Part shown: positions 44,937-56,640 of the stretch, piece after piece | Position numbering within the stretch: the first letter of the stretch is position 1 | Layout of the letters: the number at the start of each line of letters is the position of its first letter | Assembly: GCA_026874595.1 (NCBI GenBank) | Contig: CM049309.1 | Span: forward strand, 45,153,079-45,217,078 | Length of the DNA stretch: 64,000 nt | DNA from: Sipunculus nudus | Lineage: Eukaryota; Annelida; Sipuncula; Golfingiida; Sipunculidae | Direction: 5' to 3' | The notes under the pieces: generated by a model | Databases searched by the model: none | What the model was told of the DNA's origin: nothing | What the model saw: only the letters and a program-made list of their open reading frames with translations | Program-made: the position numbers and the translations under genes

Positions 44937-45099
44937 ATAAGATGAATGTCTATGGCAAGTGTCTATATATATATATATGATTATGCAAAGTATCTACTAG
45001 CCTCCCCGTTTGCAAAATCCTGGATCCGCCCCTGATACCCGAGGCGTTGCCACGGAGGAGATCCCTACAAATAATGGGACAACCGTTAATTATAATATA

Positions 45100-45515
45100 G
45101 ATATAACGTATACAAATTTAACCACATTATTTGTGATGGCCATGGTATTGTAATGGCCATGATATAGGTGTTCTCGTGTTTTTGTCGGAATTCGCGTGAT
45201 TCATTAGAGTTGTGGTGATAACTGGATTTTGCATTCATTAGATTTGTCGTTATAGTAAGGTGTTAGTGTTATTGGGTTGTTCTAATTACTGGTTTGATCG
45301 TAATATTGAGGTAGTTGGGCTATTGAGGTGGTCCTGATGTTAGGGTAGTCGTGTTACTGGGGTGGACATGATCTTGGTGTGGTCTTGTTAAGGGATGAGA
45401 GCAAAACTGCTGTCATAATGTTATTGAGATGGTATTAAATTTGGGTGGATGTGATATTGGGTATAGTCATGCCATTTGGGTGGCCGTAATAGTGGGGTGA
45501 TGATGCGAGTAGGTT
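45100..45515 (+). repeat. Degenerate G/T-rich minisatellite
   Basis: Loose copies of a roughly 19-base unit like TGGTCGTGATATTGGGGTGG (for example GGTAGTCGTGTTACTGGGGT at about 45342 and GGCCGTAATAGTGGGGTGAT at about 45481). The plus strand is strikingly poor in C over 400 bases. Confidence 0.6.
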
Positions 45516-46685
45516 GTTCTAGATATAAAAGACTTGCGTATAGAAAGAAACGAGAGAATCATTATGCTGAGCCGGAAGTAATTTAAACACGGGACATTTC
45601 AATCAGCCAATCTATAATAGAAACCATTTCATTATTTCAGCGACAGTATACTTTTTTACCAGCACCAAACTCTTCAGTTATTTTGTTGATAAATCCTGAT
45701 AAAATATACATTTTAAATAGTCGATGATGTCTCGTAACCAGTCTTCTTCTATATTTCCTGAAGATATCTAAGGCAATTACTTATTAAGGTTTCATGCCAT
45801 CTTTCTCGTCTGTGTTGAAACGGCTTCAGGCACTATGTAACTTTAACATTTATTTTTTTAGAATAGTTATCTAAAATTTGCATGGCCTGTTATTTTTTGG
45901 AATGTCTGTATATGCCTGCTTTTTGTACATGCTTTACTTAACTTAGAAGTACACGTTTAAAATATACATGACAAACAAAAAAATTACTGCATAATTGTTC
46001 ACTCTGTTGTCAACTCATAAGAACAGATTTGAAAAGCCATTGCTTCATCACTGACAGATACAACTGTATAATATTATTTACGCCCATCAGAATCAATGAT
46101 ATTATCGATGGCACTGACAGGAGCTAATACAACTATTATTTCTTTTGAGACGGATCGATTGAACGGGTAATCCCGATTGGAGCATTTATAAAAATAGGTC
46201 AGGAAACGTGGATATCATCACACACAGGCTGCTCAATTGTTTTGTTTATATCAACGTGTTTTTAATATGTTGACGCCCGCGAAAACGATCTTCGCAAATG
46301 GCATTTTGCAGCCAGTAACCTTTCTGCCTCCGCATATATGCAACCTACCACCTTAGGTTACATGTTTTTCCCCATTTGTTTTCACATTGCTGTGTTTACA
46401 AACATGTTGTGTATAAACAAGTTAGAAAATCCTCCACAAAGGCGTAATAAGAACTTTTCACGACCAAAATTACCAGTAGGTCATTAATATATACACAGAA
46501 ATCATATAAATTTCTTTTGAAAAATAGGTGAATGGACACCTTTAACATACCAACATTTTATTTATGATGTGCCCGTTACTTGGCTTTCACGTGAATGATT
46601 TTAGAATTTCTTTCATGACGTTATATGAATCTTAAATTGGACGGAGGTATGGCATCTGAATTAAAGAAAGCATCCGCACACATAT

Positions 46686-46689
<4 letters not shown>
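45516..46689. other. Unassigned DNA
   Basis: No open frame above 60 codons, no repeat seen. Confidence 0.45.

Positions 46690-46731
<42 letters not shown>
46690..46731. repeat. (GA)n microsatellite
   Basis: About 21 GA units. Confidence 0.97.
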
Positions 46732-46732
<1 letters not shown>

Positions 46733-47598
46733 AGGAATAAAGAACATTTGCACGCAACTATTGTCATTATCCCGAGAGACTTTCTGTAATCAGCTTGAGC
46801 GAATGTAATTTTAGATCGTCAATAACGAATTTCTTTTTCTTGATAGATGGGTTTATAGGAAAGCGCTGACCACAAATTAATCTTAGTTCTTGAGTTCTAA
46901 CTGAAATTTATTCCCCACAGAATTAACGGATTACGTGGATGATCCACCAAAATAAGGATACCCATTACCTGCATGATATGGAAGTGCTCTTCCAGATGCA
47001 GTTGGGACTTTTCTCCATAAATGATTATAAAAAGAAATCCTATGCGTTAATATTACATTAAGTATCTGCGGTCTACAATACATCGCGGACAATGCCACTG
47101 CTTACGCCCATATCCCGCTTAAAAATATAGCATAAGATTTATTTTTTCAAGGGAAAGCATTGGTCACAGGTCTTTACTATTTATAGCTGAACACGCATAT
47201 CCTAAAATTAGGAAAATTCATCCATAAAAACTAAACATTGTCAGTTCTCTTACCTTCAAATTGAAAACATCGGTGTTAAGGCTGTAAATTTTAAGGGTGC
47301 TACCTTGCTTGGACTAAAACATGTATTTATTTTGCTGGATCTTGAAAGCTTTCAGCCACCAGAGATAATGAATCGAGAACCAGGGTACTAATGCGGTGCC
47401 TGGATTGTTGATTTGGTGAGACAATGTCCTCCTGTATTAAAATGCCGTTCACATACTGGAAACTTAAGGTGATCATTCAAGGGATCTGAGTAAATACTTC
47501 GTAGAGTAGGTTTAATTCCATGAATATATAAGTATAATGAAATACAATCCTTTTAAAACTGAAAAAAAACCACAGACAATTATTTTTTCTAATTTATC
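46732..47598. other. Unassigned DNA
   Basis: Nothing recognised. Confidence 0.45.
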
Positions 47599-47866
47599 GG
47601 GGGGGGGGGGGGGGGCACGCTCCTCAAGGCCGGTAGGTGGTGGGTTGGAATTTCGGCCGAGGAGCATGCCCCACGCCGTTTTTCACTGACAAACGAGTTC
47701 GTCTTTCGGTGGTGCCAATGACCCAGCAATGGGGACGATTAAACATTCTGACACCCAGAGGCCGCAGGTTTGTTAGTCATCGGGCCTGGTTAACACCAGG
47801 GTATAAATTAAAGGAAGCGTGTGCTGCCGCCCTGTCACGTAGCCCGAAACCTGTATATAATTTTGC
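47599..47866 (+). mobile_element. SINE-like element, copy 1 (5' truncated)
   Basis: After a 17-base G-tract (47599-47615), the sequence GGTGGGTTGGAATTTCGGCC-GAGG looks like a mutated B box with flank. The body then aligns with the copy at 50182-50515: ACAAACGAGT(T/G)CG, (G)GGACGATT, CCCAGAGGCCGCAGGTTTGT versus CCCAGTTCCCGCAGGTGCAG, then (C)ACCAGGGTATAA versus TCTGGGTTATCA, then GCCCTGTCACG(T/G)AG and CCGAAACC. The open frame 47637-47996 runs across it without any domain. Confidence 0.65.
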
Positions 47867-49555
47867 AAACAACTGGAGGCGGTTACCTTCACCAAAGCCA
47901 CTTAACAAGTTACACTTAAACAGTTATTTCCATGGCAAAAATAAATGTTTCTTTTTTAAGTCTTTTCGGTATTACAAAGTGTGTACGACGAAATGATGTA
48001 TTGGTGCCAGAATTTTAAACGAAAAAAAAGAAATGTTTGCTTATAGAAAATGGAGATCGATTCAGTTTTTAAAAACGACAGCCAGGGAATAGGATAGCCT
48101 TGTCCGAAGGTGACCATTAAGAGACAAGCCGTTGTAAAAAAAAAAAAAAACATCAGATGAAGATGAAACAGCCTGCCAGGTATTGGTCGTCATCTGTTCG
48201 CGACACCCTGAATTAAGCGAAAGTAGGTTAACCTTTTTCAAGAAAGGTTTCATTTCCCCAAACAGAGGCTTGAATTCTGAATCCTTTTATGCTTTGTTAA
48301 CTGGTTCAGGGTAAGTACTGCTCGCGTATCAACGTTCATTTGTAATGTCAGACGCAATCCTTTATACCATCAAAAAGTAATGAAGAAAATGTTGAATGGG
48401 CTGAGTTTTTAGCGGTTTAAATAACAGAGGACGACGGTTCAACCAACATACGCAAAAATATTGTTACATTTTCATCAAAGGTAGAGACTTAAGATATTTG
48501 ACAGCAAAGCCTTTCTATATGGATATTGATGATGGGATGTTTTAATCTTCACTTCTCATAAGTGCAAATTTTCTGATATAGCTAAATGGTATCATAAGCC
48601 ATTGAAAAGAAATCCTTCGACTAAGACCATGTTACCAAACTACTACTTGTAGGCTCGCAGATGAAGTTAACAGATATCAAATATTTAAAAACTATTAGAT
48701 TAAAAATGTTAATTGAAATATAAAAAAGGGTTTACATACTAGTTCGACTATAATATATAAAGAATGCTTAAGTATAAAGTATCTGTATTTACTTCCATTT
48801 AATGCCTACTAAGTGTCATTTGATCTTTTTAAATCTGATTTTCGATACAGCACTATTTTATTTTTACTTTAACGTTCAGATGTCAAAATGTTGAGGTATA
48901 CTGAAACATCAAATTTTGATAATTCAAGATATTTTTCTAACGGTAGATATACACTCCCTTTTCTCGGATAACTATCACGTGACAAAGTGCAGACTGATTT
49001 ATGAATATTACATGTCTAAAAATAACGTAGAAGGTCGTTACAAGTTTAAAGGAGGGCAAATATATAGGTCCTTGCGTTTACCAGAAGCTACGACGCTTTG
49101 ACGACTAGTTTGTGTCATAAGTACACATACTTGTTAAACAAGGTGACCGCTTTGTGGTATTGGGTGCACGCCCTTTCTCTATGTACAATCCCGGTTAAAC
49201 TTTCCTCAGGTGGAGCAAGGGTACTCACGGCAACTCTTCGCTGCCTTTCCACTAACTTTTCAGTTAACTCGTTAGCAGCCCCGGGTGCCGCATGTAAGAT
49301 TTCAGTGATATTCAATCAGACGCAACATCTGTGATGCATTTATACATTATTGAAAGTATTATCGATATGATAAATAAAAAAAACAGAAATTTCCATTTGA
49401 AGGAAATGTCATTGCATTGGTTAACTTAACTTTAGGACAGTTTGGTAACCTTCCCAAAAATTCAACCTCGCTTCTAGTCGTACCGCTAATTAGGTGCGAT
49501 CCTCTGAAAGATGATCGACGATATCAAAACCTAACCTAAATGCATGGTACAGAGA
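47867..49555. other. Unassigned DNA
   Basis: The minus-strand frame 49115-49315 has a plausible residue mixture (ending in EKLVERQRRVAVSTLAPP-like sequence) and could be a short exon, but the overlapping plus-strand frame 49098-49334 is equally open. I make no call. Confidence 0.35.
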
Positions 49556-50166
49556 AATAATAATAATTATAATAAATATTATTTATATCGTGCTAATTCA
49601 ACAGAACAGTTAACAAAAGCGCTATACAAAAGTAACAGCAAAAGTCACAAAGATACTATGAGCACATTACTAAAAGAATAATATATATATTAAAATCCCT
49701 GCTGAACCCTGATTTTAAGAAATACTTAAAACTGATATAAAAAGGTAAGCTTTAAGAATTCTGTTGATAGAACCTAAAGATGGTGAAACTGATTGAGTGT
49801 GGAAATTAATTCCACAACCTTTGTGCAACAGCTGAGAAGGCTTTCGAACAACACGTCTTACTTCTTGCCTTAGGAAACACTAAAAGTCCTTGGTTGGCTG
49901 ACCCAAGCTGCCTGACTGGAACATAAAGAGTTAAAAGGTTCCTGATATAAATAGGCGATCGACTATTTATGGCTTTGTATACCAATTATAAAATTTTTAA
50001 ATCAATGCACTGTCACACAGGAAGCCAATGAAATTCTTTCAATACTGGTCAAATGTGTTCGCTTTTCTTTGCAACAGTTTCAAAACTAGCTGCTGCGTTG
50101 TGCACTCTCTGCATTCAGTCCAGTGACTTGCTAGGAAGACCACATAGCAACGAGTTGGACCCGTCA
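49556..50166 (-). pseudogene. Non-LTR retrotransposon 3' end (CR1/L2-like), 5' truncated
   Basis: On the minus strand the translation reads MQRVHNAAASFETVAKK, then PVLKEFHWLPV, then LVYKAINSRSPIYIRNLL, then KAFSAVAQRLWN, with stops and shifts between. This is the ordered C-terminal signature after the reverse transcriptase of CR1/L2/Jockey-type LINEs (QRVQNAAAR ... L.WLPV..RI..K.L...Y.AL....P.YL..LL ... F..AAP.LWN.LP). The 3' end carries the usual AAAGCGCT-style 3' untranslated region (49616-49630 on the plus strand) and an (ATT)n tail at about 49557-49590. It is truncated upstream and inactive. The SINE at 50182 starts 16 bases beyond its broken 5' end. Confidence 0.75.
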
Positions 50167-50181
50167 ATTCATGTCTCATCG

Positions 50182-50515
50182 ACTTCTATGGCCCAGGGGT
50201 AGCGTACAGGACTCAAACCCGGGAGATCGTGAGTACGAATCTCAGCCGAGGCGGTGAGATTTTTTAAGGTCGGCCCCACCCAGGGTGAGCGCTCTGTAGG
50301 CTTTATGTAAAGGCGGTGCCCAACGGCCGTGTTTCATTCACAAACGAGTGCGCATTTTGGGGGTACCTTGGTGGTATGATCAAGCGATAGGGACGATTCC
50401 AAACCCAGTTCCCGCAGGTGCAGTAGTCACAGGGCTTTGTTAACTCTGGGTTATCACCAAGCGTATGATACTGCCCTGTCACGGAGTCCGAAACCGGAAT
50501 AGGATTTTGTAGGTA
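50182..50515 (+). mobile_element. tRNA-derived SINE, copy 2
   Basis: The A box TGGCCCAGGGGTAGCG (50189-50204) and a B-box-like GAGTACGAATCTC (50231-50243) lie at tRNA-like distance near the left end; the A box resembles that of many tRNAs (TGGCNNAGNGG). The body shares several blocks with 47616-47866. The right part is GCCCTGTCACGGAGTCCGAA-ACCGG followed by AT-rich sequence. It is non-coding and presumably mobilised by a LINE. The tRNA origin is inferred from the boxes only. Confidence 0.7.
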
Positions 50516-53375
50516 TACATATAGTTAGTTAAGCTAGCATTATAAAATTGAGGCGATTCCCTAAAAAATACTCTCTCTGACAATCAACTGACTTTTTTTT
50601 GTGGAATAATTCTAACTTCTCATTTCGTGTGTATTCGTGATACTTACAGCTGACGTCAGAAAAAGCAAAATGCAGCCGTGCCATAGGCGCCAGCCCTGCC
50701 CAGCTATTGTAATAGATACCTCAGTATTCAATTTCTTTTTACAAAGATTTTGAGAAGTGACAAATCAGACTGAATAGAATTTCTGAATGCCATCCAGAAC
50801 GAAAAAAAACTAGACCAAGGTACAGGCATTGGCGCTTTATCTGTTTGTTCTAGCAGGACCACAAATGGTTCGACATTTGAAGATTTGAAGAACTTTGTCA
50901 CTGTCAGCTATCCAGTTCCACCGAAAGCAGCAAACTCAATGATATACAATCAGACAGAGCACCTGTGGTACACTGTCTAGAGGTCATTCCAAAAATCTTT
51001 TTATAGGCCCAGTCACACCTGAACAACGATCATCTGCGGCGGCGACTAGTCGCTGAAAACAGAGGCCTTAGCAATTGTCTGAGATGTTACGAAAAAATCG
51101 CGTGACCTCATGTGAGTGATTACATATATGTCATGGGGTGTCTTACCTGTTTTCTGTGGTTGTGAAGTCTAACCTGTGTAGCGACCACAGAACATAGTAA
51201 CGATGTGTATATTGCAGCGGGATCTAACGTTCCAAATAAATGCTCCACGCGAAGTTAGAACATGTTTTAATCTTGGCGTCAGGGGAGTATCTGTTGGCTT
51301 CTATTCTTGGATGGGCTGCAGCCATGGATAGTATTCCGTCAAGGCAAGGTCAAGCCCAGGGAACTGCACACTATTTTCCTGACTTTAACTAAGTAAAGCC
51401 ATAACTGAAGGTCTATGGTGGGGGGGGGGGGGGGCACAGAATGTAATCCAGAAAATGAGTTAGACGAAATAAGTTCGGTAAACTCAACATCAAATATATC
51501 TTGAGAATAAGTTTAAGCAATTCACGGTCAGCATCAGATATATAAGAAATTTAGGAAAACAAAGCTGTGATATTCAAAGATATCATTCAAAAATTTATCA
51601 ATGATCGGAAAATTCGTCATAACGATGGGTGATTCAGCATTAACTGACATAAGAAATAATCTAGATGAATTCTAAGACGTAAAATATCTTAAGAATGCAA
51701 AAATAGGCTGCTTATGAAGTCGTACGTATATCGGCTCCTTACCTCCATTTGCAGTGTACTTTCTCTGGTATTCCTTAGTGTGTAATGTATATCATGTTTG
51801 TCTGTCCCATGCATCAACATTTTCCGTTCGTGGAAAGCTCATGTGTTTTCAAATTGCTGTACGCTACTGTAACCAATTTATAATATCTTGTGCTATTTAT
51901 AGTTTGCATATACATTTTTAAAGGGAAATTATTCTTAGTACATCTTATCTGCAGTCATCATTAGTTCGTCCCCGGTGAGTCAAAATGAAACATTTTAGAT
52001 GGTGTTAATGGTGATGGGGCGCCGGCGCGATAGACCCCAGTTTATTTAAAACTTTAGGTCACAAGTTGAACTGGAACACTACTAGGGTTGTAAGGTGGTA
52101 AAATATGTACATATGCAAAGTCGGTAATATTAAATGGTTTTAATTGGTCAAATCACCTACCCTGGTTAATAGTTAAATACATGAAACACAGTACATATTG
52201 CTGGAAATACAACTGAACACACGAAATATCGAAATCATTATTACCACATGACTATAATATTAGGTATGGGGTCAATTAAATGCTTAATATACCTATTTTT
52301 TTCTGTACCGAAGAGGGAGTAAAATTGTCATTAACAGAGTTAGGCTTAATTTAGGCTTAATTTAATCTGAAGTCACAATTGATTCCTAAACCCATACATG
52401 TAACAATGACTCTCGGTACTTTTTACAGCAATCAGCACAAATCTTTCATTAGGAGAGTGAAAGTCCAGAATACAGTATACTAGGGAGTTAAATCAAGCGA
52501 ACTAAAGGAGGGAGAGACATATAGTATGGCTGAATGGTATGGACACAACAATCGTTGACTGTCATGGTATGTTGCACTCACTCGTCTCGGGACACTTCAT
52601 AAGGCCGGTGAAAAGTCAAAAGAAGTACTCAGACTCGTGAGTCATTGTCCGAGCGGCATAAACGTGTCATATATTCACCTGTATATGGATGATATAGCTA
52701 ACTAATATGCAGTCTGTGTGAAATCGGTGACATTTAAAGCTCTTGGATGGGACTGCTGAAGGCCATATTTACTGGTTTCTTTTGGCCGAGGGTTATATTT
52801 GCGCCTTGCCAGTTTGATCAATTTTGTGTCCCATATGTTAAGAACCACAATGGTGACCATGCACAGGCTTCTAGCGGAAAAGGGAACCCCAAGATGTGAT
52901 ATAAATCCTATATAAAGCATCCGGTTCAATAGCTAAAATAACTTTTAAAACAAGGCATTTGACAGTGCTCCCTTTCCAATATCCACCTTCTTTTGAAAAC
53001 ATATACATTGACAGGATACAGGTTCTGTTAAACGTATAAAGCTATCCAACATGAGGGTCGCTATGACTCGCATTTATGCACATTTCAAATTTGAAAGATT
53101 CATTTTATTAGGATTTGAGTTATATTTCTAACATATTGTTCAGTATAGCACACAAAGGGAGAAATATATGCAGATGACACCAACAGTTTCCAATCACGTA
53201 GTAACAGAGCACTCGGTGTCGGTGCATGTAAAAGCAGTCGGCCCCCGTAGCATTATCAACACTGAATTCACACAGCTTTGTCACAACGGATTTTTCTAGG
53301 TCCCCTATTGATGGAATTCTTGATAGAATACGTATACATGTAATTATGGAGATGATGAAATTATAAAATTCTATA
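50516..53375. other. Intergenic DNA, one possible transposon end
   Basis: GGCCCAGTCACACCTGAACA (51006-51025), followed by CGGCGGCGACTAGTCGC, resembles the GGCC(C/T)..CACAC start of Harbinger elements, but no matching right end was found. A 15-base G-tract lies at 51420-51434. Short frames only. Confidence 0.35.
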
Positions 53376-53496
53376 TAGTACGAAGACAAATTGTTCAGGG
53401 GAACATACTGGGCCGATCTCGGATTTGAACCCATGTCGGTGGCGCACAAGCTTCACTAGCCGGAGAGTCCGGTCCGTTTTATGTCACCCTGTATCA
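53376..53496 (-). mobile_element. Solo LTR of the TRIM family
   Basis: The reverse complement begins TGATACAGGGTGACATAAAA and ends CTTCGTAC.., aligning with the LTRs at 28343-28782 and 63281-63710 over almost the whole length. The middle has CTAGTGAAGCTT, GCGCCACCGACATGGGTTC and GATCGGCCCA. About 25-30 bases around the A box are missing, while the B-box region is kept as GGTTCAAATCC. There is no second LTR or internal region nearby, which fits a solo LTR left by recombination. Confidence 0.7.
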
Positions 53497-55340
53497 ATAT
53501 TTTAGCATTAACCATTCTACATTTCTAGTTTTCCATAGTTGTGACTATAGGTAAAGTCATAACGATTAAATTAGATTAACGCATTAAAGCCATGGGCGCA
53601 ATTTCTCAATCAGGTGGTGCATACTATGTTTATTTTCTATTTACATGAATGATATTTTGTCTTTCAATACAGGTTTTAACTTCAATTAGTATAAAATCAC
53701 AAAATTCCTAAATGAACTCCAGTCCTTCAGAATACTAAACTAAAATACCGAAATGACTGGTAATACTACATGATTTCCCCGTGCCCACGACATTTTTGGC
53801 CATTCTTCTTAACTTTTTTTACATGGATTTCTAGAAGAAAATATACTCCATGTTGGTTTTAGAAGCGATTTTGTTCCCTGTTATTTTATTCTCAAATTGC
53901 TTCAATATTGCTTAATTTTCTTTAACAAAGGTATAAAACCCCACACTTCAGTAAGGCCCGGGATTCTTCCTTCCTTCCGTCGGCCGGTATATACACACTC
54001 GATTCCCTGAAAAAGGTTGTCCCCTCCCCATCTAGATTCTTGACGACATAAATATATACAATTAAATATATAAATGCTCCACGGGACGGAATGAAATTAA
54101 CATAACATTGGACATAATTTCTACCGTTTTCAACAACACCTGTGACACTGAAACTAACATGACACGACTTGTCGATTTCAAGTGCCTCGACACACCTGTA
54201 TGCACTCACAACTATGGTGGACCCTGGAAATATTGTTTTATTCATTTATTGGCAGCTGTCACCTTGAGTGAATCAGGCTAATCTAATATGGAATATTTAA
54301 TCCAATTCATCAATTTTAATTTTAGAATTTCTAGAATTTTAAATTTAGTATAAAAAGGAAAATCACAATTTAACCATATTTGTTTCTACAGAAGCCCGAT
54401 TTTTTTAAAAATAAAAGTAAAAATCAACAATTTTCAGCGTTATCAGCATTAATTATTTACGTTACATCGTAGCCAAAGCAGCAATCTCTGCTTCATGACC
54501 TTGACTTTCGGCAAAAAACAACGAATGGTCATGCGAAGTAAAATCAACATAGTGTTCTTAATGACATACATAACAAATGCCAGCTGTAATGTTTGAAATG
54601 TACAAAGTGCGATTATGAGTGATGCACTCCTGAAAAGGTGCCGAAGGTTGTTTCTTAAATTACATAACTGTATGGTCTTAATTGTTAACTTATATATGAG
54701 AGTATGGGCTTTCTTTATAGTACCTTTATTTATCTATTTAATAGGTTTATAAATTAGTTCAAACTTAAACAAATGAATAAAAACCATAGAAAAAAGTGCA
54801 TCCTTGCTTTGTCATAACTAATGACAATTAGAAACTGTATACTAAGAACAATCAAACATATTGCAACCAAAAATTGCTTAATAAAGTGACCGCTGAAAGG
54901 CACGTTATCTAACTCTAAGCTGTTATGTTGGATTCAGTAGTTATAAAACAACAGATCCTCTCAATATTATTAATTTTAATTATTTATCCATTTAGTATAT
55001 TTAATATTAAACAATACTCGAAGACCAAAAAATACAATATATATATATATATATTCGGTTTTTTTTCCTACAGAGAACATTGTTTCATTGAATGATCATA
55101 AGCTGGCGCTAATAGGCAGTTAGGGTAGGCATTACCGTGCTGCACCTTACCTTCTTACCTTACTACCCTACCAACTTAAATTACTGTCCTTTATATTTTT
55201 TTCAGACCATGTGAACAAAAGACAGAAACATTTATAAATTCAATTCTTGCATCCACATGAGGCTCCGAAAGCATTTCTAAAATCGTACACCGTCCTTATT
55301 TTGCCCAGATATCTATTTTGTACATTCTCCCCCATATAAA
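53497..55340. other. Intergenic DNA without recognisable genes
   Basis: The minus-strand frame 53922-54245 (107 codons) has hydrophobic stretches but no motif. A short (TA)n run lies at 55038-55055. Confidence 0.4.
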
Positions 55341-56640
55341 ACAAGTGGCCCATGGGTCAAGACGCCCAGCTGAATTCAAGCAGCCTTGAACAATGGGTAA
55401 AATGACTCCCAGCTGAGGTCATTTGTGCTCACTTATTAATAGAGTGTTAAAATCATGTTCTTCCACACAACATGCAGAAAATAGGTCATAGTAACATTAA
55501 TTCAGGTTTCTGATGAGATTTTGTATGGACCACCCTGAAAGCCAGGTATGAAGATTCTAGGCCAAATGTATACATTTTGAATCATCGAATGCTTATAAAT
55601 GATGTTTTCTCGCCCAATTCTTAAAATATAGGTAACTATGACCTAATTTCAGGTTTCAAGGGAGATATGCCTAGGACCTCCCTGGATGTCAATTTAGAAA
55701 TTTCTAGGTCTAACGGTTAAGGTTTGCGCCCCATTAACAGCCAGACCACTTCACTTGAAGGTTAAAAAATAGAGAAGATATGCGTAAATAGAAAAAAATA
55801 CAGGTGGCGCAACCAGTCGGCAGAACTTATGAAACACTCCATGAACAATATGCATGCAAAGAATCATGGTGATCAATACATTAGTTCTACAGATACGTAT
55901 GCTTTTTTATCAAATTTTAAATTATTTTTGGGGGTACTTACGAGCCCCATAGCTCGGTGGATATGGGTAACAGAGGCCTAATTAAGGAGAGGAGACCTCC
56001 ATGGGTGTTTAGAGAGAGGTTTCTGGGTCCAGCGGTTACGATTTGTGCCCTGTTAAAGGGACATAATCAGGAGCAATATTATGCATATTCTTTCACACTT
56101 TCAGTTCAGTTTTACTTTATACAAACCTTTCCCAGCAAAACGATCCCAGCACACTGTCTCAGTACCTCCCTTTGAGCTGTTTAACTCCTTGTTATGGTTT
56201 TGTGTTAACACAGTTGAAGTGTGTCTGTTTACAATAACAAGGCCGCGTGGACGGAGACCTGTCCGTTTTGCGCATGCCCGACAGAAAACATGCGATGTTT
56301 CAGCCAGCGGGACCATGTATTACATTTTTTGGGCCAAGTCAGTCAGAGCTCCTCCTAATTGACATATAATTTGGCCAAAGCGATGCACGAAGTCCCATGC
56401 GCTGTGTTTATTTTGACACCTGGGATCGCGCCCGGACCACTGTTTTTAACATTCATGTAGAGGAGTAAGCAAACGGTTTCATTGCAAAATATTGGCTAGT
56501 GCAATTTGATTCAAAGAGAAGACGTTATTTTTCATGTTAATTCAACATGCTTGTAGGTGATTGCGCCCCTTTAACGGCCGGGCGGACGACGGACAAAGAG
56601 TGATCGCTATAGCTCAGATAATTTTTAGTCAGTTGAGCTA
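55341..56640 (-). mobile_element. Second, inverted copy of the 15-kb dispersed repeat
   Basis: Read on the minus strand it begins with TTAGCTCAACTGACTAAAA, has GTCCGTCGTCCGCCCGGCCG near the start, and ends at GGGCGTCTTGACCCATGGGC-CACTTGTTT. These are the same ends as 15155-16283. Shared interior motifs include CTAGAAATTTCTAA, GCCACCTG and TAGTGGTACTTACGAG-like stretches (GGGGCTCGTAAGTACCCC in the first copy near 15357). The AGGTCA palindromes are degraded here: GGTAACTATGACC (55631-55643, one mismatch) and a weaker site near 55487. Confidence 0.65.

Larger units (their letters stand above)
41837..45034. mobile_element. Candidate 3.2-kb element with hAT-like ends
   Basis: The left end CAGTGGCGGATCAAG matches the reverse complement of the right end, CAGGGGCGGATCCAG, at 13 of 15 positions. 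Both fit the CAGNG hAT terminal pattern. The five bases ATACC flank both sides (41832-41836 and 45035-45039). Five-bp duplications are known for some hAT lineages; the usual hAT length is eight. No transposase frame is visible inside, and a second transposon is nested in it (43750-44848). The pairing of ends 3.2 kb apart could be fortuitous if this short terminus is abundant in the genome. Confidence 0.5.

Noticed and set aside
49115-49315. Possible coding exon (66 codons, minus strand)
   Set aside because: Residue mix is plausible but the opposite strand is equally open and no convincing splice sites or similarity were recognised.
51006-51080. Harbinger element starting GGCCCAGTCACACC
   Set aside because: No inverted partner end and no TWA duplication found.
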